A DNA stretch of 64,000 nt, from NCBI RefSeq assembly GCF_030169785.1, contig NZ_CP125854.1, forward strand, positions 1,426,001-1,490,000. The letters are read 5' to 3'. Origin of the DNA: Bdellovibrio sp. 22V (lineage in GTDB: Bacteria; Bdellovibrionota; Bdellovibrionia; Bdellovibrionales; Bdellovibrionaceae). The notes under the pieces are model-generated. The model worked only from the letters and a program-made list of their open reading frames with translations, did not search any database and was not told the origin of the DNA. Within the stretch, counting starts at the first letter, position 1. Every line of letters begins with the position of its first letter. The translations under genes and the position numbers were made by a program. Shown here piece by piece: positions 9,352-17,433 of the stretch.

Positions 9352-10485
9352 TTACCCCTGACCTTGACGACGTAATACAAACGGATAAGTCACTTTTACA
9401 TCCACGCCACCTTGTGGCAGTGGGAATTTCCAAGTTTTCAAACGCATTGTGATGCAGTCTTCAACGCCTTTGTTGGCCATTGAAGAACTCTCCACCGCTG
9501 CGGATTTAACAAGGCCGTTAGCACCGATAGTGAAACCCATCGCCACACGACCACTCAAACTTGGAGCTCCTTGCAAAGCTTGTTCGTAACAGAAACGAAC
9601 CTGACCAAGATTACGACGAATCACTTCGTCGATTTGCGCGCGATCCAAACCTTGTGCAATTTCCGCTTCCGCACCGAGTGGTACCGGAGCGCCGCCTGCA
9701 GAACCAACTAAGGAAAGACTTCCGTAACCAGCTTGGCCACCGCCTTTACCTTTAGTTCCGTAACCGCCGCCACCAGCGATGTTTGCACCAGGTCCTAAAG
9801 GAGCTGATGTGATGCCTTTACCGTACAAAGATGTTTGCACGCCACCGCTGCCGCCGGTGCCGCCAAGACCTACGCCCGCTGTTGTATTCACAGCACCAAG
9901 GTTCAAACCACCACGTTGTTTGCCTGAGCGCAGACTGCCCAAAGCCGCCAAAGCACCGGAACGTTTAACAAGTTCCGCTCTTTTTGTCGGCATCTTTGTC
10001 GCTGTTTGATCCGCCATCATGTTCGATGTCGGCGTCACCGTGCGCGCTTTCATTTCTTTGGTCTTTACGATTTTAACAACTTGTTGTTTCAACTCTTCAT
10101 TCATTTTCACGCTCTCACGAGGCGCCAATTGAATGATAGACACTAAAAGAATGAACAAAGCCACCGCCACAAGGATGGAAGCTTTGAGGTCTTTCTTTTG
10201 ATCTTCTTTAACGGAACCGTCTGTTGGAACCGCAGCCGTGATTTCTTTAACAAGACGAAGAGTTCCGAAGTTGCCCAAAGCGACTTTCTGATTCTTCATC
10301 TCGTCGAAATCAAGATCCGCAATTTTCGAAAACTTGATTTTCTCTTTTGTCAAAAGAGACGTGTCAGTCACGACTTCCAAACGTTTTGTATCAAAACGCT
10401 GAATCAACTGCGCCTTTTTTTCCGTGACCGGAATCTGACGAGTGATGTTCCCTGCATTGTCTTCTAATATAAGTCTTAGATTCAT
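9352..10485 (-). CDS. AgmX/PglI C-terminal (TonB-like) domain protein, GltG/GltJ-like
   Basis: 377 residues in three parts: a cytoplasmic N-terminal region (about 1-100), one membrane span (about 104-122, LVAVALFILLVSIIQL), and a periplasmic part with a Gly-rich linker ending in a TonB-like domain (residues 275-377: IDEVIRRNLGQVRFCYEQAL, then SGRVAMGFTIGANGLVKSA, WKFPLP). This tail is the AgmX/PglI C-terminal domain of myxobacterial gliding proteins GltG and GltJ, which link the inner-membrane motor to outer-membrane parts. The start overlaps the previous stop by four bases. Confidence 0.9.
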   Translation of the reverse strand: MNLRLILEDNAGNITRQIPVTEKKAQLIQRFDTKRLEVVTDTSLLTKEKIKFSKIADLDFDEMKNQKVALGNFGTLRLVKEITAAVPTDGSVKEDQKKDLKASILVAVALFILLVSIIQLAPRESVKMNEELKQQVVKIVKTKEMKARTVTPTSNMMADQTATKMPTKRAELVKRSGALAALGSLRSGKQRGGLNLGAVNTTAGVGLGGTGGSGGVQTSLYGKGITSAPLGPGANIAGGGGYGTKGKGGGQAGYGSLSLVGSAGGAPVPLGAEAEIAQGLDRAQIDEVIRRNLGQVRFCYEQALQGAPSLSGRVAMGFTIGANGLVKSAAVESSSMANKGVEDCITMRLKTWKFPLPQGGVDVKVTYPFVLRRQGQG

Positions 10486-10733
10486 TTGCCCTTCACCTCA
10501 CCCAAAGTCGCTGATTGCTTCATACGATCTTTGAAGTCTGTTCTTACACCGATCAAGCTGTTAAGGACTTTGTCCTCTTCGACTGTCGTCACAGCTTCGT
10601 CAGAGAAGTGATATTGACCGCTGACCAAAAGGTCTTCGAAGTTCATATCTTTCTGAGCATTTTTCTTTTCAGGAGCGGCGTGCGCTCCGGAAACTGCCAC
10701 CACAGATAAAATCATCAATAGGATGTATTTCAT
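10482..10733 (-). CDS. Small periplasmic protein in glt-like operon
   Basis: 83 residues with signal peptide (MKYILLMILSVVAVSGAHA). The mature part is charged, with MNFEDLLVSGQYHFSDEAVTTVEEDK and no cysteine. It is joined by four-base overlaps to both neighbours, so it is certainly translated with the operon. No family recognised. Confidence 0.8.
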   Translation of the reverse strand: MKYILLMILSVVAVSGAHAAPEKKNAQKDMNFEDLLVSGQYHFSDEAVTTVEEDKVLNSLIGVRTDFKDRMKQSATLGEVKGK

Positions 10734-13720
10734 TGTTGGTTTCCTTTCACTTCACTGTCTTTCTTTTCTAAAGACGCCAAACGAGACTCAAGATATTCCA
10801 CCATGCTCTTACGTTGCGCTTTTTTCTCAAGAGTCAAAGCCTCTTGAATCGCAGCCGCTGCAAATGGATTTTGTTTCAAATTCGTGCGCGCTTTTTCCAA
10901 CTCCGCCAAACTTGGCTTTTGTTGGCTCATTTCGCTGGCCTTGATATCCGCTGCCAAAGCTGTCCATGAAGCTTTTTGCGCTTCCGGAGCTACCGCCGCC
11001 ACAGCGTTCACTTCTTCAACGATATATTTCGCCCACTCGGAGTTTTGCGTAGAGAACGCTTTGTATGAATCCAAAGTGGATTTCTGTTCCCAGAACTCTT
11101 TCAACTTCGCATCGGCCATTGTCGCCGTGTTTTGGTTCGGAGCCACTTGTTGCGACAAGATCGTCAAGTATTCGCTTTCTTGTTCAGGCGTCAAACCTGC
11201 AGGCATCGGCAAAGACAACACTTCGTTATAGAAACGAGAGTTTTCTTTGCTGACCAATTGCAAAGCCAACAATTGAGAAGAGAAATCGCCGGAAGCGATC
11301 GCACGGTTTGCCAACGCATCGACTTTTTCAAGAAGCTTCACACGCGCTTTCAAGCTGGAGGCAATTGTGTTTTGGTTTTTCGTATCCAATTGATGAGCGG
11401 CCACTTGCGCTTCCAAAGCTTTCACATCGCCCAGGATCATGATCTTTTCGATCATTACAAAAGCGTCTTGCTTGTTCGAGCCTTTTTCTTTCAAAGCTTT
11501 CTCAAGAACTTTTTTATCGCCAGTCATGCCGTACACTTCCAAAGAAGCACGGGCAAAAAGACCTGCGTTGTCTTTGAAGTAAGGTTTGTACGTCTCAAGA
11601 TCTTTCACCGGAGATTTCGACAAACGAATCAACTGCGTCGCAATCAAGGCTTTCTTTTCAGCGTCCTTAGATTGCTTCAAGTATTGAGAGTAGTAATTTT
11701 TAGGATCTTTATCAGCAAGCTCCGAATAAAGTGCAAGCTTCAACACTTTTTCGTCTTGAGAAAGAGAGCCGAATTGCATTTGTTCCGCCGCTTTCAAAGC
11801 TGTTGCGAAATCAAGTTCCAATTCAGCAAACCACACTTTACGGCCCAACGCGAATTCGCGCTCTTCCGCCGTCAATGTCGTTTCCCGCAGAAGGTCTTCA
11901 ACCGCCACGCGAGCTTCTGTGATCTTGTTCAATTTTTCGTTGAGCAAGATTTTATTTTTCAAGTAGATTTTTCTGTCTTCCGCACTCGCCGCCGCCGGAG
12001 AGAAGCTAGCCAACGCCGCCAAAGCTTGGTCTGGTTGTGCCGCCGCCAATTTCGCGGATTGAGTCAGGATCGACTTCTGCTGAACGTGCTGGAATTCCGC
12101 TTTTTTATCAGCGAATTTTGTCGCGTAGTCAGAAGCCCATTGTTGGATGCGCGCGTCGTCTTTAAGAATTGCCAACGCATCCAAAGAAAGTTCCGCCGCC
12201 TGAATTTGAATTTGGCGAGGACCTTTGCCTTCAACAGCCAATTGTCTTAACTGCTCGGCCGCAACAGGATAGTTTCCTTTTTGGTAAACAGCGTAAGCCT
12301 TTTGATACTGAACATCGAAAGTCTTTTGTTTAAGAACGGACTTTTGCAAGTAGTCTTCTTGTGCAGAAGCCAAAAGCGCTTCGTCTTTGGACTTCTCGGC
12401 ATTTTCGATACCCAAAAGAAGATTTTTTTCCAACTTCTCAGCCAGCGCTTTTTGTTGAGCAGCGTCTTTTTCACCTTGGTATTTTGCCAAGATCACTTTA
12501 TTCGCCAACGCTGTCCAAGTCGCAGCCTGAGCATATTGATTCGCTTGTGCCGCTGCCTGCGCGCCCCAAACGTACATATCTTCATCATCAGAGAAAACTT
12601 TGAAATATTCGTCGTAAGCCGTCAAAAGCTCAGCACTTGGTTTCGCATTTTCGATACGGTTCCAACCGACAACGAATTGGCGCAAGCCTTTTGCCGATTC
12701 TTCGCAAGAAGAAAGCGTGCAGTCTGTCGCGCCCCAAAGAGAAAGACCCATTTGGTAAGCTTTTGCAGCCGCCGCCGTATTTTTAAGATCAAAGTGCAAT
12801 TGCGCCATACGCACTTGCGCTTCCAAACGGCCTTTAGCATCCGCTTGTTTTTGATAAACGAAGTCCCACACTTTCAATGTGGCTTCTTTTTGTCCCAAAC
12901 GCAGACCTTCACGCGCCAACAATGTCACTTGTTGAAGTTTGAACGCCTCTGGAGAAAGAGAATACAATTTTTCCGCATCACCGTCTTTGATTCCACGAGC
13001 CGCCATGAAAGTGGCCATATCACGGGAAACCTCCTCAAGGAATTGCGGGTCCGCAACACCACGGTCGGAAGCCATACGCGATTGAAGTTTTGGATTTTTC
13101 AAAATCTCTTCAAGTTGCACCAGTGAAGAATCCAAGTTGTTCATGCGGAAAGCACACCATGCTTTACGATAAGCCGCCAAACCTTGAGAGCTCGCACCCT
13201 CTGTCGCTAATACTTTTCCGTAAAGAGCTTCCGCTTTTGTAAAATCTGATTTTCTAAATGCCATCTCAGCCAAAGAAAGATTGGCTTCGGCCATCTCGAC
13301 AGGAGACGACGAAGAGCTGAGCATCGCAAGATAGCTTTTTTCCGCCAGGTCATTTTGACCTTGCAGTTCGTACAAGTGCCCCATTTGCAAGTGCACTTTT
13401 GCTGCTGAAGAAGCGGACACTTTTGTCAACGCTTCAGAATAATAAGACAAAGCTTTTTGACGGTCTTTTTCACCCGCCTTACAAACCACGCAACCGTCAG
13501 CCAGTTCCTTCATGGAAAGCTGACGCGCGCGTTCTGCATGCAGATCGGCCAAACGCAAAAGGACCGCGACGCGGGCAGGATCTGCCGGCGCCAAGCCTAC
13601 TTGCACTTGAGTCAATTTTTGAATTAGGAGATCTTGGGTTGTCCCCGCGGTTGCGACGTTCTGTGCATGCGCTGCCACACCCGCCGATAAAGATAAAACT
13701 AAAAGTCCTTTTTTCATCAT
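10730..13720 (-). CDS. Large periplasmic TPR protein, GltD/AgmU-like candidate
   Basis: 996 residues: signal peptide (MMKKGLLVLSLSAGVAAHA), then almost entirely helical tetratricopeptide-like repeats, clearest between residues 80 and 340 (KVHLQMGHLYELQGQNDLAEKSYLAML; AYRKAWCAFRMNNLDSSLVQLEEIL). A CVVC pair sits near residue 78. In M. xanthus the large TPR protein GltD/AgmU spans the periplasm of the gliding complex; size, location and operon context match, though sequence orthology would need a profile search. It overlaps the small downstream gene by four bases. Confidence 0.85.
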   Translation of the reverse strand: MMKKGLLVLSLSAGVAAHAQNVATAGTTQDLLIQKLTQVQVGLAPADPARVAVLLRLADLHAERARQLSMKELADGCVVCKAGEKDRQKALSYYSEALTKVSASSAAKVHLQMGHLYELQGQNDLAEKSYLAMLSSSSSPVEMAEANLSLAEMAFRKSDFTKAEALYGKVLATEGASSQGLAAYRKAWCAFRMNNLDSSLVQLEEILKNPKLQSRMASDRGVADPQFLEEVSRDMATFMAARGIKDGDAEKLYSLSPEAFKLQQVTLLAREGLRLGQKEATLKVWDFVYQKQADAKGRLEAQVRMAQLHFDLKNTAAAAKAYQMGLSLWGATDCTLSSCEESAKGLRQFVVGWNRIENAKPSAELLTAYDEYFKVFSDDEDMYVWGAQAAAQANQYAQAATWTALANKVILAKYQGEKDAAQQKALAEKLEKNLLLGIENAEKSKDEALLASAQEDYLQKSVLKQKTFDVQYQKAYAVYQKGNYPVAAEQLRQLAVEGKGPRQIQIQAAELSLDALAILKDDARIQQWASDYATKFADKKAEFQHVQQKSILTQSAKLAAAQPDQALAALASFSPAAASAEDRKIYLKNKILLNEKLNKITEARVAVEDLLRETTLTAEEREFALGRKVWFAELELDFATALKAAEQMQFGSLSQDEKVLKLALYSELADKDPKNYYSQYLKQSKDAEKKALIATQLIRLSKSPVKDLETYKPYFKDNAGLFARASLEVYGMTGDKKVLEKALKEKGSNKQDAFVMIEKIMILGDVKALEAQVAAHQLDTKNQNTIASSLKARVKLLEKVDALANRAIASGDFSSQLLALQLVSKENSRFYNEVLSLPMPAGLTPEQESEYLTILSQQVAPNQNTATMADAKLKEFWEQKSTLDSYKAFSTQNSEWAKYIVEEVNAVAAVAPEAQKASWTALAADIKASEMSQQKPSLAELEKARTNLKQNPFAAAAIQEALTLEKKAQRKSMVEYLESRLASLEKKDSEVKGNQQ

Positions 13721-13744
13721 CGAGACCCCCTCTGTCTCTTCTAA

Positions 13745-14242
13745 CTACTTAAGTACAACTGCAAATTTGATATCGCTGTAACCCGCCTGATTCATTCCCA
13801 GGATCACCTGGTTCAGGAACTCGTACTTCACCCGGCGATCGGCCTGGATGGTGGCGATACCAGGGAACGCTTCCCCTGGATGAAGTTCTTGATACTTCTT
13901 ACGAAGCTCGAGAAGCTCAGCCGTGATTGTGTTTGCAGTCACCAATTTATCTTCGACGTACAATTTGCCGTCGTCGATTTTGATCACAGGATTTCTTTCA
14001 AGAACGTCCGCCAAGTGCGCCTTTGGCAACTCTTGGTTTTTACCGATCATCAAAATTTCCCCGGTACTTGAGAAGTTCATCAAAAGAAAGATTACTAGAA
14101 TAGAGAAAGCATCAATCAACGCCGTCAAAAGTAGATCGGCGGCAATGTTTCTTTTCAATTTAGCGCCACGAGGACTGATGATCGAGTGCCCCTCGAGAGT
14201 CCCCATCAGCACTGAATTTTTTAAGATGCCATCAGAAATCAC
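13745..14242 (-). CDS. ExbD/TolR-family protein, second copy (AglS/AglQ-like)
   Basis: 165 residues: a basic N-terminus, one membrane helix with the proton-path aspartate (TALIDAFSILVIFLL), and a periplasmic domain ending in DRRVKYEFLNQVILGMNQAGYSDIKFAV, the usual ExbD/TolR tail. It works with the TolQ-like protein to turn proton flow into force on periplasmic partners. A GTG start with an upstream GGGGG is used; an ATG 12 codons later is an alternative. Ten bases follow the preceding exbD-like gene. Confidence 0.9.
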   Translation of the reverse strand: MISDGILKNSVLMGTLEGHSIISPRGAKLKRNIAADLLLTALIDAFSILVIFLLMNFSSTGEILMIGKNQELPKAHLADVLERNPVIKIDDGKLYVEDKLVTANTITAELLELRKKYQELHPGEAFPGIATIQADRRVKYEFLNQVILGMNQAGYSDIKFAVVLK

Positions 14243-14252
14243 AAAACCCCCA

Positions 14253-14708
14253 CTATAAAGGAGAAACTCCCAAATCCGTCATTCCGCTCTTTTTAAGCTT
14301 GTCCATCACGTCGATGATCTCTTCGTAAGATGTCGCAGCTGTGGGCTGAATCAATCCGGTATTCAAAGACGGCTCAACTTGTTTCAAGTTCGTCAAAGCC
14401 TTCTCCAAACCTTCGTAATTCACTTTTTTGTCCAGTTGAGAAACGCGAAACTTGCGCAAAGACGCCGGAACTAGAGAGCTCTGTTGAACTTCCAGATCCA
14501 AATCTCCCGCAGGCGTCATGCGAATCCACACAAGAGGACTCTTTTTAGTATCCTCTTGCGCTTGTCCGCCGACGGCTTGTTTCACGTTCATGGAACCGAC
14601 ATTGAGCCACACTGCTGTAATCAAAAGAAAGCAGATGGACACCGAGAGCAAGTCGATGAACGGAATCAAGTTCACTTCAAAGTCTAGATGCTTTTTAGAG
14701 TGCTTCAT
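14253..14708 (-). CDS. ExbD/TolR-family protein, first copy (AglQ/AglS-like)
   Basis: 151 residues with one membrane helix holding the conserved aspartate (LIPFIDLLSVSICFLLI) and a periplasmic TolR domain ending in SYEEIIDVMDKLKKSGMTDLGVSPL-type sequence. With the adjacent TolQ-like and second ExbD-like genes this is the one-TolQ, two-TolR arrangement of AglR-AglQ-AglS, the motor that drives gliding in M. xanthus. Eleven bases after the tolQ-like gene. Confidence 0.92.
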   Translation of the reverse strand: MKHSKKHLDFEVNLIPFIDLLSVSICFLLITAVWLNVGSMNVKQAVGGQAQEDTKKSPLVWIRMTPAGDLDLEVQQSSLVPASLRKFRVSQLDKKVNYEGLEKALTNLKQVEPSLNTGLIQPTAATSYEEIIDVMDKLKKSGMTDLGVSPL

Positions 14709-14718
14709 ATAGCCTCTA

Positions 14719-15423
14719 TTACGCGTTTACTTCAGCGTTGCGCTCAGACTTATTCGTTTTGATTTGGTATGAAGTGATCGGGTCGTAGGAGTAGCTCAAC
14801 CAGTTGTAAACTTTAAGTCCACCTTGGTTCAAATCTTCAGCCAAACGATTCGCTCTGTTTTGCAAGATTGCATAACCAACCAACGCAGGGATCGCTGCGA
14901 TCAAACCGTAAGCTGTCGCGTTCATCGCCTCAGAGATACCCGCAGAAAGCAAAGATGCTTTTTCAGCAGGATTCGCAAACGCCACCGCCGCGAAAGATTT
15001 GATCATACCAGTGATCGTTCCAAGAAGACCTGTCAACGTCGCAACGTTACCAAGCATTTGCAAGAACGCAGTACGGTGATCAAGGTGTGCGTTTTCTTCC
15101 AAAAGAACTTCATCCATTTTGCCTTGGATTTCTTCTTTACCACCCAAGTTACGAGCTGCCAAAGCACCTGCTGCGATCGCGCGAGCCACTGGGTTTTGCG
15201 CTGTTGCCGCTTGAGCTTTTGCAATCACATTGTCCATTTCACCGCGACGGATAGACTCTTCAAAACCAAGAGCGAATGCCGTTTGAGTCAGCTTACGACG
15301 TACGAACAACGCGTAAGTTCTTTCAATGATGATCGCGATAGCCACAAGCTGGATAAGCAAAATAGGCCACATCCAGAAGCCACCGTGTTCGAATGCCAAT
15401 GCAATTTTTGTTAGATTTTCCAT
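14719..15423 (-). CDS. MotA/TolQ/ExbB proton-channel protein, AglR-like
   Basis: About 234 residues with three membrane segments (WMWPILLIQLVAIAIII near residue 17; LGNVATLTGLLGTITGMIKSF; AMNATAYGLIAAIPALVGYAIL). The two last segments carry the TolQ/ExbB/MotA signature, including the conserved Thr/Ala positions of the proton path. I start at the ATG preceded by GGAGGGG at six bases rather than a TTG five codons earlier. First gene of the ten-gene operon, which runs to the VWA lipoprotein. Confidence 0.93.
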   Translation of the reverse strand: MENLTKIALAFEHGGFWMWPILLIQLVAIAIIIERTYALFVRRKLTQTAFALGFEESIRRGEMDNVIAKAQAATAQNPVARAIAAGALAARNLGGKEEIQGKMDEVLLEENAHLDHRTAFLQMLGNVATLTGLLGTITGMIKSFAAVAFANPAEKASLLSAGISEAMNATAYGLIAAIPALVGYAILQNRANRLAEDLNQGGLKVYNWLSYSYDPITSYQIKTNKSERNAEVNA

Positions 15424-15571
15424 GTAATACCCCTCCAATCATCGAAGATTACAGACCATGGTCTAGAGGTTTGCAAAGCGAAATGCACAATGACACGGAA
15501 CGAAAACATTAAAATCTTAATTATTTCTTGAAGCGTTCTGAACAATATGTTCGCGGAGAGGCGTGGAACGT

Positions 15572-15596
15572 CCTCCACAGAAATTCTCTGTGGAGG
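15572..15596. repeat. 10-bp inverted repeat between glyS and the glt-like operon
   Basis: CCTCCACAGA / TCTGTGGAGG with a five-base loop, in the gap after the glycyl-tRNA synthetase gene. No T-run follows on the minus strand (a short TTTT follows on plus), so it is a weak terminator or an mRNA 3'-end hairpin. Confidence 0.5.
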
Positions 15597-15617
15597 CGGT
15601 TTTGCAAGAACTAAGGA

Positions 15618-16952
15618 CTAAAAACTTTTGAGTTTTGCAGCGACGTAAGAATTCAACTGTGCCATAGGAATACGCTCTTGAACCATGCTGTCACGGTGAC
15701 GAACTGTCACCGCGTGGTCATTGATCGTATCGAAATCCACCGTCACACAGAATGGAGTTCCGATCTCATCCTGACGACGATAACGCTTACCGATAGAAGC
15801 CGTTTCATCATAAGTGCAATCGAAGTCTTCCGCTAACTGATCGCGTAATTTATCCGCAATCGATGTCAGCTCCTCTTTCTTAGAAAGTGGCAAGATAGCG
15901 ACTTTATAAGGAGCGATTTCCGGGTGCAGCCCCAGAACCACGCGTGTATCTTCCTGACCCTTGTCATCCGTCGTGATTTCTTCACGGTAAGCATCACATA
16001 AGAACGCCAGGAACAGGCGATCACAGCCGACGGCTGTTTCAATCACGTAAGGAATGTATTTTTCTTTGTTCGCTTCGTCGAAGTACTCCAAGTTTTTGCC
16101 AGAAAATTTCGAGTGCTGAGTCAAATCGAAGTCGGAACGATTGTGAATACCTTCAAGCTCCGAGAAGCCCATTGGAAACTTGTATTCCACGTCCACAGCC
16201 GCTCTCGCGTAGTGTGCAAGCTTATCGTGATCTTTAAAGCGCAAGTTTTCTTTCTTGATGCCGTACTTCAGATAGAAGTTCCAACGCATTTCTTTCCATT
16301 GCGCGAAGTACTTTTCGTCGGTGCCCGGCTTCACGAAATATTGCATCTCCATTTGTTCAAATTCACGTGTACGGAAAATGAAGTTGCCCGGAGTGATTTC
16401 GTTACGGAAAGACTTGCCGATCGCCGCGATACCGAACGGAATTTTGTAACGTGAAGATTGTTGGCAGTTTTGGAAATTCACGAAGTGACCTTGCGCTGTT
16501 TCCGGGCGGAGGTAAATCACGCTTGCAGAATCTTCCAAAGGTCCCATGTGCGTCTTGAACATCAAGTTGAAGTTTCTTTCTTCCGAAAGATTTTTGCTGC
16601 CGCAGTTCGGGCATTTCTTTTCATTGATGTAAGAGTCCGTGTTGTCAGCGCGAAAACGAGTTTTACAGTCTTTGCAATCCACCAAAGGATCGCTGAAGCC
16701 GTCGACGTGACCGGAAGCTTTCCACACCATCGGATGCATCAAGATCGCCGCATCAATACCAACGATGTCAGCTCTTCTTGTCATGGCATTCCACCACGCT
16801 CTTTTCACATTGAGTTTCATCAAGGAACCCAAAGGTCCATAGTCCCAACAACTTGCGAGACCACCATAGATCTCACTCGATTGAAATACAAAGCCGCGAC
16901 GTTTGCTGAGAGAAACGAGGGTATTTAGGTCCTCGCAGTGTTTAATTTTCAT
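15618..16952 (-). CDS. glyS: Glycyl-tRNA synthetase, dimeric eukaryote/archaeal type
   Basis: Cytoplasmic class II synthetase charging tRNA-Gly. The 444-residue protein starts [21 protein letters not shown], as do bacterial alpha2-type enzymes, and shows motif 1/2/3 features ([47 protein letters not shown]) plus a Cys4 zinc site (CKDC...CPNC). The C-terminal anticodon-binding domain ([32 protein letters not shown]) is complete. An upstream in-frame ATG 13 codons earlier lacks a ribosome site; the chosen ATG has TTGGAG. Confidence 0.97.
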   Translation of the reverse strand: MKIKHCEDLNTLVSLSKRRGFVFQSSEIYGGLASCWDYGPLGSLMKLNVKRAWWNAMTRRADIVGIDAAILMHPMVWKASGHVDGFSDPLVDCKDCKTRFRADNTDSYINEKKCPNCGSKNLSEERNFNLMFKTHMGPLEDSASVIYLRPETAQGHFVNFQNCQQSSRYKIPFGIAAIGKSFRNEITPGNFIFRTREFEQMEMQYFVKPGTDEKYFAQWKEMRWNFYLKYGIKKENLRFKDHDKLAHYARAAVDVEYKFPMGFSELEGIHNRSDFDLTQHSKFSGKNLEYFDEANKEKYIPYVIETAVGCDRLFLAFLCDAYREEITTDDKGQEDTRVVLGLHPEIAPYKVAILPLSKKEELTSIADKLRDQLAEDFDCTYDETASIGKRYRRQDEIGTPFCVTVDFDTINDHAVTVRHRDSMVQERIPMAQLNSYVAAKLKSF

Positions 16953-17062
16953 GTTGAAACTCCAAGTGAAAGGGCATGTCAAAAAGTACACTTCAGTCTA
17001 GAAGCAGTCAAGGAACAGGGGTCACTCTTGATCTCGGGACAGGTCTTAGAGAAACTACCTTT

Positions 17063-17419
17063 ATGCAGCGCGCTTCAAAAACCTCCGCCCTTATTCTCTT
17101 CGCGATTTTCCTTTTATTACCGAAAGCTCATTCAGAGTCGGTCACTAAGTTTGTGACCAAAGAAGAGAACATCCGCGAACAAATGATCACAATCTCTCGC
17201 GAACTCGGCGTGACTTGCACCGAATGCCATAATGTCCAAAACTTCCGTGACAGCTCCAAAAAGTCCTTCAAAGTAGGCAAAGAGCATATGAAGCTCACTC
17301 AAATGCTGAAAGAAAACGGCTTTGACGGCAAAAAAGGTCCTATGTCGACCTGTTACATGTGCCATCGGGGAAAACTTATGCCCGATTATAAGGAGCCTGC
17401 GAACAATAAGCCTCACTAG
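17063..17419 (+). CDS. Small periplasmic dihaem cytochrome c, reaction-centre-subunit-like fold
   Basis: 118 residues: signal peptide (SALILFAIFLLLPKAHS), then two c-type haem sites, CTECH and CYMCH, about 49 residues apart, each followed by a helix with Met or Lys-rich sequence (HMKLTQMLKENG between them). The spacing and text resemble the photosynthetic-reaction-centre cytochrome subunit family domain, which occurs widely outside phototrophs. I start at the Met just before the signal peptide. It precedes an RND pump gene by 14 bases, so the two are probably co-transcribed, although no functional link is obvious. Confidence 0.85.
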   Translation: MQRASKTSALILFAIFLLLPKAHSESVTKFVTKEENIREQMITISRELGVTCTECHNVQNFRDSSKKSFKVGKEHMKLTQMLKENGFDGKKGPMSTCYMCHRGKLMPDYKEPANNKPH

Positions 17420-17433
17420 AGAGGAACACAGCT

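Noticed and set aside
11132-13126. Long plus-strand frames (372 and 281 codons) inside the TPR gene
   Set aside because: Antisense to a well-supported operon gene; sequence is Phe/Arg/Gln-rich as expected of the antisense of a Lys/Ala/Gln-rich protein; no ribosome sites.
15424-15617. Promoter of the glt-like operon
   Set aside because: Only weak -35/-10 matches (TTCAGA-17-TAAGAT) were found; not enough to call.
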